NCBI RefSeq assembly: GCF_002197845.1 | Contig: NZ_NIDE01000001.1 | Span: forward strand, 620,001 to 684,000 | Direction: 5' to 3' | Source of the DNA: Fimbriiglobus ruber | Lineage (GTDB): Bacteria > Planctomycetota > Planctomycetia > Gemmatales > Gemmataceae | Length of the DNA stretch: 64,000 nucleotides | Shown here: piece by piece, positions 35,810 through 44,720 of the stretch | Position numbering within the stretch: position 1 is the stretch's first letter | How the letters are laid out: the number at the start of each line of letters is the position of its first letter | Notes under the pieces: model-generated | Told to the model about the DNA's origin: nothing | Seen by the model: the letters and a program-made list of their open reading frames with translations, nothing else | The model's database searches: none | Made by a program: the position numbers and the translations under genes

Positions 35810-35928
35810 AACCCCCCCGCCGTTCCGATTTCCCCCGCGGCTCCGTCCCTGGGTGAATCCTATATTCGAATCGCCCGCCTGTCAGGTCGCGGCGCGAGGT
35901 TCTTTCGACTGCAAGACGGAAATGCAAC

Positions 35929-35958
35929 GGGCCGATCGGAATAAAATCCGACCGGCCC
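35929..35958 (-). terminator. Hairpin after the Cys-rich protein gene
   Basis: The 12-base arms 35929-35940 and 35947-35958 pair with one G-U and six loop bases. It lies 37 bases downstream of the Cys-rich protein stop on the minus strand. The U tract is poor. Confidence 0.65.
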
Positions 35959-35994
35959 ATCGGGAATGTTTAGGAACACCCGCACGGCGCGGGC

Positions 35995-36690
35995 TTAGAA
36001 CGGGGTCTTGCTCCCGCCGACCGTCGGCACAGTCGGGGTAATAGGAGCGTAGGCCGGGTTGACTTCGGCCGGGGGGATGATGACTTGCGACGTCTTCGGG
36101 ACGGTCGAATCGGCGGCCGGCTTCTTCGGGGGATTAATCGGGTTCGGGGCGTCCGACGACGGTTCGACCGGCGTCGGCATTTGGGTCGGGGCGGCACCCA
36201 GAACCGGAGCGGCGGCGCCCGGGAGCGGGGGCAGGGCACACCCGGTCACGGCCGGCGCGCCGACCGGCCCGCAGCTAGCGCACCCGGTCGAAACCGGTAC
36301 CGAATAGCCCGAGTTCCCGCACGACGACCCGCAGGAGAACTTGGACTTGATCCGGCTGAAAAGGCCAGGGCTGGACACGCCTCCCCCGCAGGGGTCGCAG
36401 GCGGACGTCGTGAACCCGGTGAACACCGGGCTGGAACACTTGCTCTTCAAGCGGGACAACAATCCCCCGCAAGAGGACGACGCACAGGACGGGGCGTACG
36501 ACGCGCCGCAAGTGGAACATCCGCAGTCGGCGGCGGGCGCGGCGTAAGCCGGGGCCGCGTAAGCCGGGTTTGCGTAGGCCGGTGCCGCAATGACGGGGGC
36601 GGCTACGGCGGGCGCCGCGGGTGCGGCCGGCGGCGGAGTGTCCGCACCGGCGATCAGGGCCGAGGTCATGAGTAGGAACGTTGCATTCAC
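35995..36690 (-). CDS. Secreted Cys/Pro/Ala-rich protein with internal repeats
   Basis: A 231-residue protein with a short signal peptide (MNATFLLMTSALIAGA). It then has a Pro-Ala stretch with repeated AYAxPAYA units and a Cys-rich middle. Two copies of a module are visible: GGLLSRLKSKCSSP and PGLFSRIKSKFSCGSSCG. The CGCSTCG, ACDPCGG and GCASCGPVG clusters make about 16 cysteines in 100 residues. The C-terminus is again Pro-rich. No enzyme domain is present. The cysteines may crosslink it into the cell wall or bind metal; this is inference from composition. Confidence 0.7.
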   Translation of the reverse strand: MNATFLLMTSALIAGADTPPPAAPAAPAVAAPVIAAPAYANPAYAAPAYAAPAADCGCSTCGASYAPSCASSSCGGLLSRLKSKCSSPVFTGFTTSACDPCGGGVSSPGLFSRIKSKFSCGSSCGNSGYSVPVSTGCASCGPVGAPAVTGCALPPLPGAAAPVLGAAPTQMPTPVEPSSDAPNPINPPKKPAADSTVPKTSQVIIPPAEVNPAYAPITPTVPTVGGSKTPF

Positions 36691-37223
36691 GCGGTGTCAC
36701 CTCCAACATCAGACGGTGGGACGATATCCAGCCGGACCGATGACCGGGACGATACCCGATACCGGATCGACCTTTTCCCCCCGAACCCAAAGTCCTCCCG
36801 CGTCACCGCGTCCGGCGCCGCGACAGGGTACGGAGTCTCACCCGTCCATCGACTACCATCTTGATCCCGCGTGAGTGGCCGCCAACGAATTTCGGCCGGC
36901 CGCGTCGACCCGCGTTCGCGATTTACGGGTCGTATTTTGGACGCGATTCCCACCGCTTTCGCCCATAATCGCAGCCGCATCGCGTGGCACGATCGCATCG
37001 CGGGCGTGGCCGAAATTCGATCGATTCGCGAGCCCGCGGGCTTGGATTTCGGCGAAAGCGCGGGCCGGACAACCGCGGACCGGCCGAACGATTTCGCTGG
37101 TGAACAGATCCTTTCCGTCACCACCTCCAGACGCGCACCGTCCCCGCCCTTGTCGGCGCGGGTCGGTCGGGCGTAAGCTGTACCCGTCGCGACTTATGAA
37201 CACCTGTCAACGTCCGGTGACTA
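36691..37223. other. Gene-free divergent region
   Basis: About 530 bases between the Cys-rich protein (minus) and recJ (plus). No gene was recognised. Open frames here are GC-rich artefacts with arginine-rich translations. Confidence 0.45.
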
Positions 37224-38984
37224 TTGCCCTCCGCCGTTAAAAGCTGGCACCTGCGGCCGCACGACCCGGACGCCGCCGCCCGTCTCGCCGCGGCCGCCAA
37301 AACCACACAAGTCGTCGCCCAGCTATTGCTCAACCGCGGAATCCGCGAGCCGGCCGAGGCCCGGCTCTTTCTCGACACGCCCTTGACCGCCCTACACCCG
37401 CCGCAGCTCCTGCCCGGCATTCCCGCTGCGGTCGAGCGCATCATCCGCGCGGTGAAAGACGGCCGCCGGATCTGCGTGTACGGCGATTACGACGTGGACG
37501 GCACGACCGGCACCGCCATCCTCCTCGGCTTGTTCGCCTTACTCGGCGCGAAAGCCGAGTTCTACGTCCCGAACCGGATGGACGAGGGCTACGGGCTTAA
37601 TGTGGACGCGATTCGCGAACTGGCCAAATCGGGCGTCTCCCTGCTGATCACCGTCGATTGCGGCATCACGAGTACCGCGGAAGCCGACGAAGCCCGGCGG
37701 CTCGGGCTCGAACTGATCGTCACCGACCACCACGAAATGAAGGACCGTCTCCCGGCGGCGGACGTCCTCGTCCACCCCCGGTTGCCCGGGTCGCAATACC
37801 CGCACGGCGATCTGTCCGGGGCCGGCGTCGCGTTCAAACTGGCGTGGGCAATCGCGCAGGCGGCCAGCGGCAGCGACAAGGTCGCCCCACAATTCCGCGC
37901 GTACCTGATGAACGCCCTCGGCCTGGCTGCCCTTGGACTGGTCGCGGACGTGGTCCCGTTGCGGGACGAAAACCGCGTCTTCGTCCGCCACGGGCTCGAC
38001 CGCCTAACGAAAACCCCGTCCGCCGGGATCAAAGCCCTCATCGCGGCTTCCGGGTTGGCGGAAGGGACGGTTTTGAAAGCCGAGGACATCGGCTTCCGCC
38101 TCGGGCCGCGTCTGAACGCGGCTGGTAGACTCGAATGCGCCCGGCTGGCCGTCGACCTGCTCACCACAACTAACCCGCAAAGAGCGAGAGAACTTGCCGA
38201 ATACCTGGAAAACCTGAACCAGAAACGACAGGCCCAAGAGCGGCGGGCGGTCTCCGAGGCCCGCGAGATGGTCGAGGCGGCGGGCTACGACCAGCACGCC
38301 GGGATCGTCCTCGCTTCGACGGAATGGCACCCTGGGGTCATCGGTATCGTGGCCGCGCGGATCGCCGACCGCTACGGCCGGCCGGTCTTGCTCGTGGCCC
38401 TGAAGGAAGGGGACGAGCCGTGTGCGGGGTCCGGGCGATCGATCCAGGGGTTCCCGCTCCACGAGGCGCTCGCGGCCTGCGCGGGGGAACTCGTCGCCCA
38501 CGGCGGGCACGCCGCGGCGGCCGGGTTCAAGGTGCTGCCGTCCCGGGTCGACGCCCTTCGGGAGCGGTTCGTGGCACACGCGGCGGGTCACTTCGGCGGC
38601 GCCCCGCCCCAATCCCGGCTGGTACTCGATGCCGAAGTACCGCTCGCCGCTTTAACATTTGGCTTGATGAAAGAACTGGATAAGCTCGAACCGTTCGGGG
38701 CCGAGAACCCGCGGCCCCGGTTTCTCGCCGCCGGGTTGAAGGTCGAAGGCGTACCCCGGCGGATCGGCACCGGCGAGCGGCACCTCGCGTTCCGGGTCCG
38801 CCAGGGGAACACACTCGTCCGCTGCGTCGCTTTCGGCATGGGCGAGCGACTGGACGAATTGATGTCAGCGGGCGGGGAATGTTGTCTGGCGTTCACGCCC
38901 AAAGTCAACGAATGGCAGGGGCATCGAACCGTTGAGATGGAATTGATGGATTTTCGCCCCGGCGCGAATCCGGATTTGGCGTAA
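37224..38984 (+). CDS. recJ: Single-stranded-DNA-specific exonuclease RecJ
   Basis: A 5'-3' ssDNA exonuclease for recombination and repair. The 586 residues carry the DHH motifs YGDYDVDGTTGTA (near 91), TVDCGITSTAEADEA and VTDHHEM. The LNAAGRLECARLAVDLL segment and a DHHA1 domain with GSGRSIQGFPLHEAL and GGHAAAAGF follow, then a C-terminal OB-fold. The start is a TTG at 37224 (reads MPSAVKSWHLRPHD) with GGTGA close upstream; downstream alternatives would remove conserved N-terminal residues. It is isolated from other recombination genes here. Confidence 0.94.
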   Translation: MPSAVKSWHLRPHDPDAAARLAAAAKTTQVVAQLLLNRGIREPAEARLFLDTPLTALHPPQLLPGIPAAVERIIRAVKDGRRICVYGDYDVDGTTGTAILLGLFALLGAKAEFYVPNRMDEGYGLNVDAIRELAKSGVSLLITVDCGITSTAEADEARRLGLELIVTDHHEMKDRLPAADVLVHPRLPGSQYPHGDLSGAGVAFKLAWAIAQAASGSDKVAPQFRAYLMNALGLAALGLVADVVPLRDENRVFVRHGLDRLTKTPSAGIKALIAASGLAEGTVLKAEDIGFRLGPRLNAAGRLECARLAVDLLTTTNPQRARELAEYLENLNQKRQAQERRAVSEAREMVEAAGYDQHAGIVLASTEWHPGVIGIVAARIADRYGRPVLLVALKEGDEPCAGSGRSIQGFPLHEALAACAGELVAHGGHAAAAGFKVLPSRVDALRERFVAHAAGHFGGAPPQSRLVLDAEVPLAALTFGLMKELDKLEPFGAENPRPRFLAAGLKVEGVPRRIGTGERHLAFRVRQGNTLVRCVAFGMGERLDELMSAGGECCLAFTPKVNEWQGHRTVEMELMDFRPGANPDLA

Positions 38985-39145
38985 CGGCTGATCGCGACAA
39001 GTTCTCGGGATGGACATTTTCACTCTGGGACCAGCATACTTTGTGTCCTACCATGTCAACCTGCTACTTCGGTGACACCGCGATCGTCCCCGAGCGATGA
39101 GTGTGTGACGATGGCGGCATTACGCCCTCTTCCCCCGCGACACCC

Positions 39146-40057
39146 ATGCCCGAAAAAACACCCGAAAAACCCGACGACGTTCTTGCCACGTTACCGGGGC
39201 TCTCGATCAAACGGCCGACCACCGGACCGCTGGACGCCTGCCTGGTGTACATCTACCCGACCGGGCCGGAGATGGGCCGGCGGTATCCGCTCGGGTTTTC
39301 GACTTTCGTCGCCGGGCGCAACGACGATTGCGACATCCGCCTCCAGGACAACTCGGTCTCCCGGCGGCACGCCCGGATCGACCCCGCCCCCGACGGGTAC
39401 CGCGTCTCCGACCTCGGCAGTACGAACGGGACTTTCGTGAACGACGTCGAAGCACGGGGGCCCCGACCCCTCAACGACGGCGACTATTTGCGGGTGGGCA
39501 ATTGCATCTTCCGGTACCTGACCGGCGGCAACGTCGAGGCCGATTACCACGAGGAGATTTACCGCCTGACGATCATCGACGGCCTGACCCAGGTCAACAA
39601 CCGCCGATACCTGACGGAGTTTCTGGACCGGGAACTCGCCCGTTCGAACCGGCACCAGCGCCCGCTGTCCCTCATGTTGCTCGACCTGGATTCGTTCAAG
39701 GCGGTAAACGACACCCACGGGCACGTGACCGGCGACGTCGTTCTCCGCGAATTGAGTGAGCGGGTCCGGCCCGGTGTCCGCCGGGAGGACTTGTTCGCGC
39801 GGTACGGCGGCGAGGAGTTCGCGATCGTCCTCGTCGAAACGCAACTGGCCGGGGCCGTCGAGATGGCCGAGCGGATTCGCCAGTCCGTGGCCTCCGCGCC
39901 GTTTCTGGCCGCCACGCTCGCCCTGAACGTGACCGTGAGTATTGGGGTGGCGTGTACACAAGGGGAGCGGGCGATCGCCCCTTCCGAACTCCTCCAAAAC
40001 GCCGACGAAAAGCTGTATGCGGCTAAGCGATCGGGACGCAATCGCGTCGTCTCGTAA
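39146..40057 (+). CDS. FHA-GGDEF diguanylate cyclase
   Basis: A 303-residue cyclic-di-GMP synthase. The FHA phosphothreonine-binding domain lies at about residues 50-115 (VAGRNDDCDIRLQDNSVSRR then LGSTNGTFVND). The GGDEF domain is C-terminal, with LLDLDSFKAVNDTHGH and the active-site loop YGGEEF (GGEEF from residue 221). An RRED I-site five residues ahead of it indicates product inhibition. An FHA input suggests activation by a Ser/Thr kinase. The ATG at 39146 (MPEKTPEKP) is preferred over one 45 bases upstream. Soluble, with no membrane segment. Confidence 0.93.
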   Translation: MPEKTPEKPDDVLATLPGLSIKRPTTGPLDACLVYIYPTGPEMGRRYPLGFSTFVAGRNDDCDIRLQDNSVSRRHARIDPAPDGYRVSDLGSTNGTFVNDVEARGPRPLNDGDYLRVGNCIFRYLTGGNVEADYHEEIYRLTIIDGLTQVNNRRYLTEFLDRELARSNRHQRPLSLMLLDLDSFKAVNDTHGHVTGDVVLRELSERVRPGVRREDLFARYGGEEFAIVLVETQLAGAVEMAERIRQSVASAPFLAATLALNVTVSIGVACTQGERAIAPSELLQNADEKLYAAKRSGRNRVVS

Positions 40058-40183
40058 CGAGATCCTTGTTGGCGGATAGTATTCGGATTTTGCGAACGAC
40101 CTCGTTAGATTTCATACGCGGTGCGGGACACTACAACAAATCCGTCGCGCGATCCTCCCGTACTTTTGGCCGGAACGGATTCC

Positions 40184-41503
40184 ATGTTTCTTGTCCTCGA
40201 TGCGCTGTACTCGTTCGCACTCCTGCTCTTGTCTCCCTGGCTCGTCTGGCGGGCGGCGACGACGGGGCGGTATCGGCACGGGCTGGCGGCCAAGTTGCTC
40301 GGGCGGGTCGCCGTATCGAACCCGAACGGCCGACCCGTTGCCTGGTTCCACGGCGTGAGTGTCGGTGAAATCCATTTGCTCGTCACGCTCGTTGCCGCGT
40401 TCCGCGAGCGACACCCGGACTGGCACGTCGTCGTGTCGTCGACCACGGATACGGGGCTGGCGGAGGCGCGGGTGCGGTTCGCGGACGCGACCGTGATCGC
40501 GTACCCCTTCGATTTCTCCTGGGCAGTGTCCGCGGCCCTGGATGCGATCCGGCCCAGGATCGTTGTGCTTGCGGAAAGCGAATTGTGGCCGAACTTCCTC
40601 GCGGCGGCCGCGAACCGGCGGATACCGGTGGCGGTGGTCAACGCGCGAATGAGCCCGCGGAGCTTTGCCCGGCTCCAACGGGTCGGCGGACTGGCCCGCG
40701 CGCTGTTGTTCCGGCACGTCGCCGCGTTTGCCGTTCAAGCCGAGGAATACGCCGACCGGATGCGCCGGCTCGGCGTCGGACGAGAGACGGTCTTAACCGT
40801 GACCGGGTCGGTCAAATACGACGGGGCGGCCGGCGACCGCGATACTCCGAAGGCGCGGGAACTGAAACGCCTGGTGGGTCTGCCCGAAAATGGTGCGGAC
40901 CGGCCGCCCGTCTGGGTCGCGGGAAGTACGCACGCGCCGGAAGAGGCGATCGTTCTGGACGCCTACGTCAAGCTGCGCGAGCGATTCCCCCGGCTCCGGC
41001 TCGTACTCGTTCCCCGGCACCCGGACCGGTTCGCGGAAGTGGCGCAACTCGCCGAACGGACCGGGTTGGCGGTCGCGCGGCGGAGCCGGCTCACGTCGCC
41101 GCTGAGCGCGATGCCGCCCGTCGTCTTGCTCGACACGGTCGGCGAACTCGGCGCGGCGTGGGCTCTGGCCGACGTGGGCTATACCGGCGGGAGTTTGGAC
41201 GGGAAGCGCGGCGGGCAGAGCATGATCGAGCCCGCCGGGTACGGGGTGCCGACGGTGTTCGGCCCGTACGTCTGGAACTTTCGCGACGCCGCCCGGCGGC
41301 TCGTCGACGCGGGCGGCGCGGTCATGGTGGCTGACGCCGCGGGCGTGGAAACCGCGGTCGCGGAACTGCTCGCCGACCCCGCGAAGCGGGAGCGGATGGG
41401 GGCTGCTGCCCGGCAACTCGTCCGCGATCAACAGGGCGCGACCGGCCGCACCCTGGACGTACTCGACCGCCTGATCGTGTCTGCCGTGCGGACTGATGGC
41501 TAA
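40184..41503 (+). CDS. waaA: 3-deoxy-D-manno-octulosonic acid transferase
   Basis: Transfers Kdo from CMP-Kdo to lipid A precursor in lipopolysaccharide synthesis. The 439 residues start with a membrane-binding helix (MFLVLDALYSFALLLLSPWL). The GT30 domain has AWFHGVSVGEIHLLVTLV, SSTTDTGL, LAESELWPNF and VNARMSPRSF. The C-terminal donor domain has VAGSTHAPEEA and LVPRHPDRF. The ATG at 40184 is chosen over one 63 bases upstream because it gives the family N-terminus. It supports an LPS-bearing outer membrane. It is convergent with the LysM protein gene, five bases apart. Confidence 0.93.
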   Translation: MFLVLDALYSFALLLLSPWLVWRAATTGRYRHGLAAKLLGRVAVSNPNGRPVAWFHGVSVGEIHLLVTLVAAFRERHPDWHVVVSSTTDTGLAEARVRFADATVIAYPFDFSWAVSAALDAIRPRIVVLAESELWPNFLAAAANRRIPVAVVNARMSPRSFARLQRVGGLARALLFRHVAAFAVQAEEYADRMRRLGVGRETVLTVTGSVKYDGAAGDRDTPKARELKRLVGLPENGADRPPVWVAGSTHAPEEAIVLDAYVKLRERFPRLRLVLVPRHPDRFAEVAQLAERTGLAVARRSRLTSPLSAMPPVVLLDTVGELGAAWALADVGYTGGSLDGKRGGQSMIEPAGYGVPTVFGPYVWNFRDAARRLVDAGGAVMVADAAGVETAVAELLADPAKRERMGAAARQLVRDQQGATGRTLDVLDRLIVSAVRTDG

Positions 41504-41508
41504 AGCGA

Positions 41509-44500
41509 TTACGGCTTTTTCGCCTTCGCGTCCGACGGGAGCTTCAGCTTCGTGCCCGCGGGCAGGTCGTTCGGATCGAAGCTCGGGTTGAGTTCCCACA
41601 GGCGCCGCCATTTGCTGCGGTCGCCGAGTGTCTCTTCCGCCACGTCCCACATGGTCATGCCGGTTTTGGAAATCGTGTAAGTCGCGGCCGACTCACTTTC
41701 GGGGGTCACGCGTCCGCTGGCGGGCGTCCATTCCGTGCGGTCGGTCGTCGGGGCCGGGGTGCGGACCTGGTCTGCGGTTCTGGACACGGGTTGCGCGCCG
41801 CCTTTGCGGAGTACGTACATCGGCGGCACCTGGATGTTGTCGGTCCGGCCCAGTTCGGCTCCCTTGTTGAACGTCCGCAACGCTGCCGCATACTTCGCGT
41901 CACCGTAGTGCAGCTTGCTGATCGACTCGTAAGTGTCGTTGGCTTTCGGCTGGTAGAAATCCACGTCGAAGGTCGATCGCGTGTCGCCCGTAGCCGCGGC
42001 CGGTCGGACGTTCGCGTCGCCCGATGACGATCGCCCGGCTGTACTCCCCGACGGCGTATTAGAGGCCGTCGCGGGGGGGACGGGCAGGAGCATGGTCGGT
42101 GCGGGTTGCGCGGCCGGTTGGGAAGTCGTTCGCTCCCGGAGAATGCCGGTGTTCTCATTTGGGGTGACCGCCGCCGGCGCCTCGATCGGTTTCGGTCCCG
42201 CGGGCGTCACGACGGCCGGGGCCGGTGGAATCACAGCCGGGGCCGGCGGTGCGGGTTGCAAGCCGTGTACGCCCGGAGCGGGTGGCGGTAATGCAAGACC
42301 AGGAATGCTTACGTTAGTCGCAGGAGGTTCAACCTTTACGGGCGCGGGCGCAGAGGGTTCGACCTTCGGCGATGGTTCCACTCTGGGCACGAATGCTGAA
42401 GGCTCCGCATTCGGGAGTGGCGTGGCATTCACTTTCGGTGTGGGCGTGTTCGGAACATCCACTTTTGCGGGCAGTGCGCCCGGCAATTCCACCTTGGGTA
42501 CGGTCGGTGTCGCAACATCGTTCTTGGGCGTCGCAGGGATATCGAGAGCTTTCGGAGCGGGGATCTCCACCTTCGGCGTGGGCGGTGGACTGGGGACCGG
42601 AACGCCGGGTGCTTCGGCCCCCGCAGGTACGAGAACCGGGGCCGGAACTCCCCCGCCCGGAGCCGTCGTTTGGCCTTCGGCCGGACGCGTGGCCGAGGAG
42701 GGAAATAGCGCCGGTGCCGGTGTCGGGATGACCGGTATCGCCGATGGTGCCTCAGTGTCTTTCTTGGGCTGCTCGACCGCGGCAGGCGGAGGTACGTTTG
42801 GAATCGCGATAGGATTGGCGGGTGCCGCGGCTGCGGACTCACGCTCGTTTTTGCGGTGAGGGGACGGGTCGACCGGCAAGGCAAGTCCCGCGATGTTGAC
42901 GCCGCCTTGCGTGGAGTCGTCCTTCTTCTTCGGATGATGGCCTGCACCTGCGGGCGCATCCGACGGGGCGGGAACCGCGGGAGCTACCTCGGGCACTTTG
43001 ACCGGCTGGACTCCCGCTCCCGCTCGCACCTCTTCCGGACTGGCGGTGGCAACGGGCAGGGCTGCGGGGATAGATATCTCATTGCCCGAGCCCGTGTTGA
43101 TTGGCTTTTCCTTCTTGTTCGGATCGATAACCGGAACTGTTAGAGCGAGTCCCGCGACGACCGCATCCTTTTGTTGTACCGAGTCACTTTTCTCGGCCGG
43201 TTGACGACCTGCCGTGGGGGACACCGGTATCACGGGGGTGGGCGCGCTCGAGGTCACATCCGGGATCATAACGGGCGGGCCGCTTCGCTCGTCGGTTCTC
43301 GACTTCGACTCTTGTGGGGTGGCGATGGCGACGGGTAGGGCCGCGGGAATCGCTATCGCGGGGCTGGCAGGAGTGTCTGCCGGTTTTGGGTTGCCTGGCG
43401 CAGGAGCGATGGCGGGAACCGGTACGTCGAGCCCGACCGGGGTGACTCCCGTACTCATGGGCGCCGGCGGAGCGCTGGCGGCTTCAGAAGGCTGGGTCTT
43501 GTCTTCCGTGTCATCGTCCGGCGCAGTTGACGGTTGGGCAGGTTCTGATCCCGGCTCGGCCCCCCGGGCCACGCTCGTGGCCAAAAGCCCGTTGCGCTTG
43601 TTGGAAGCGTGAGCATGTTGGTCCGCAGCCGGCTCCTTTTCCAGGGACGCAAAGGCGGCGCGGGTTTGGGCCATGCCCGTGAAGTAGCTTCTCAGGAAAT
43701 ACCCGCCGCCGACCACGCCGACGAGCGCCAACACCAATAACCCTTTTCGCCGTGTCGACGAGACCGCGTTCAGGACGGCTTCCTTGACCCAGCGCGGCTT
43801 GGGAGCCGGGGTCGGGGCCGCGTGCTGGTGGTCGTGTCCGGGCGCCGGAGCCGGAACAGTGTGTTGGTGGTCGTGCCCGGGTGCCGGTGTCGAACCGCTC
43901 GCCGTCGAGAGAGGGACTGCGGCCGGCGCTCTCGGCGTTTCAACAGACGGCGCGGGCGAGTGGGGTAGGGGGGAAGAGGCTGCCCCCGTGATAGGGAGCT
44001 TCGCCGTTTCGCCGGGGCCGGGTAGCAACGTCCTCACCACCGAGGGCGCGGCTCTGAACGCTTCCGGCGTGGGTCTTTCTCCCGCGGGTGAGACACCCGA
44101 ACTCGTGCCGGGTGTGGACGCGGAAGATGGCTGTAGCGGTGGCGCCGGCGGGATGGCAGGCAGCCGGGGCACCGGTAGGAACGAGGCTCCGGTCGGCACG
44201 TCGCCCAGAGTTCCACCGGGACTGTAAGCCCCCGGCACGCGCGACGCGAAGGATTTCGGGTCGTTAAACTTGTTGAGGTCCGTCGCCGACGCACCGGGAA
44301 TCGTGGCGGCAGGCATTCCCACCCCGCCCGGCGCGGTCGAAGAAAGGCCCGGCGTGCCGTGAGATGGCGTGTCCGTCGGAGTCCGACTCGGCGCAGACGG
44401 GGGAGATAAAGTCGGACCGGCGGGAGGCATACTGATGCCCCCCAGTGCCCGGGGCGGGATCGGTGCGAGGGCACCCGGCGTCGGGGTGTTTGCTGACGGC

Positions 44501-44697
44501 GGCGCTTCCGCCGACGACCCGTGCGGGTGTGTGCTGTGCGGGTGTGTAGCGTGTGGGTGTGCCGCGTGTGTACGGGTATGGGGCGCGTGCGGCGCACTCT
44601 CGGGTGCTATGCCGGCCGGGAGAGGAGCCGGGGGAGTCGCGGGCTCGTGGTCGTGGTCGTGGTCGTGGTCGTGCGGCAAGTCGTTCGTCTCGCTCAT
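41509..44697 (-). CDS. Giant His/Pro-rich membrane protein with LysM-like C-terminus
   Basis: About 1062 residues. The ATG at 44697 is chosen because GGAGG sits seven bases upstream; the frame runs open to 45150 but only over rsmH on the same strand. The N-terminus is histidine-rich (SETNDLPHDHDHDHDHEP, then repeated THPH/AHPH units). After 200 low-complexity residues comes a doubled GHDHQH motif, then a membrane helix (GLLVLALVGVVGGGYFL). The outside part is about 650 residues of Pro/Ala/Val-rich sequence. The end has one degenerate LysM-like segment (YQPKANDTYESISKLHYGD) and one clear LysM (WDVAEETLGDRSKWRRLWEL then AGTKLKLP). It probably binds peptidoglycan or glycan; histidines may bind metal. 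Confidence 0.8.
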   Translation of the reverse strand: MSETNDLPHDHDHDHDHEPATPPAPLPAGIAPESAPHAPHTRTHAAHPHATHPHSTHPHGSSAEAPPSANTPTPGALAPIPPRALGGISMPPAGPTLSPPSAPSRTPTDTPSHGTPGLSSTAPGGVGMPAATIPGASATDLNKFNDPKSFASRVPGAYSPGGTLGDVPTGASFLPVPRLPAIPPAPPLQPSSASTPGTSSGVSPAGERPTPEAFRAAPSVVRTLLPGPGETAKLPITGAASSPLPHSPAPSVETPRAPAAVPLSTASGSTPAPGHDHQHTVPAPAPGHDHQHAAPTPAPKPRWVKEAVLNAVSSTRRKGLLVLALVGVVGGGYFLRSYFTGMAQTRAAFASLEKEPAADQHAHASNKRNGLLATSVARGAEPGSEPAQPSTAPDDDTEDKTQPSEAASAPPAPMSTGVTPVGLDVPVPAIAPAPGNPKPADTPASPAIAIPAALPVAIATPQESKSRTDERSGPPVMIPDVTSSAPTPVIPVSPTAGRQPAEKSDSVQQKDAVVAGLALTVPVIDPNKKEKPINTGSGNEISIPAALPVATASPEEVRAGAGVQPVKVPEVAPAVPAPSDAPAGAGHHPKKKDDSTQGGVNIAGLALPVDPSPHRKNERESAAAAPANPIAIPNVPPPAAVEQPKKDTEAPSAIPVIPTPAPALFPSSATRPAEGQTTAPGGGVPAPVLVPAGAEAPGVPVPSPPPTPKVEIPAPKALDIPATPKNDVATPTVPKVELPGALPAKVDVPNTPTPKVNATPLPNAEPSAFVPRVEPSPKVEPSAPAPVKVEPPATNVSIPGLALPPPAPGVHGLQPAPPAPAVIPPAPAVVTPAGPKPIEAPAAVTPNENTGILRERTTSQPAAQPAPTMLLPVPPATASNTPSGSTAGRSSSGDANVRPAAATGDTRSTFDVDFYQPKANDTYESISKLHYGDAKYAAALRTFNKGAELGRTDNIQVPPMYVLRKGGAQPVSRTADQVRTPAPTTDRTEWTPASGRVTPESESAATYTISKTGMTMWDVAEETLGDRSKWRRLWELNPSFDPNDLPAGTKLKLPSDAKAKKP

Positions 44698-44704
44698 CCG
44701 TGAA

Positions 44705-44709
44705 CCTCC
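44705..44709 (-). promoter_or_regulatory. Ribosome-binding site deciding the LysM protein start
   Basis: On the minus strand GGAGG, part of GGGGGAGG, lies seven bases before the ATG at 44697 and 12 bases after the rsmH stop. It rules out the much longer open frame. Confidence 0.8.
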
Positions 44710-44720
44710 CCCGGTCGGGC

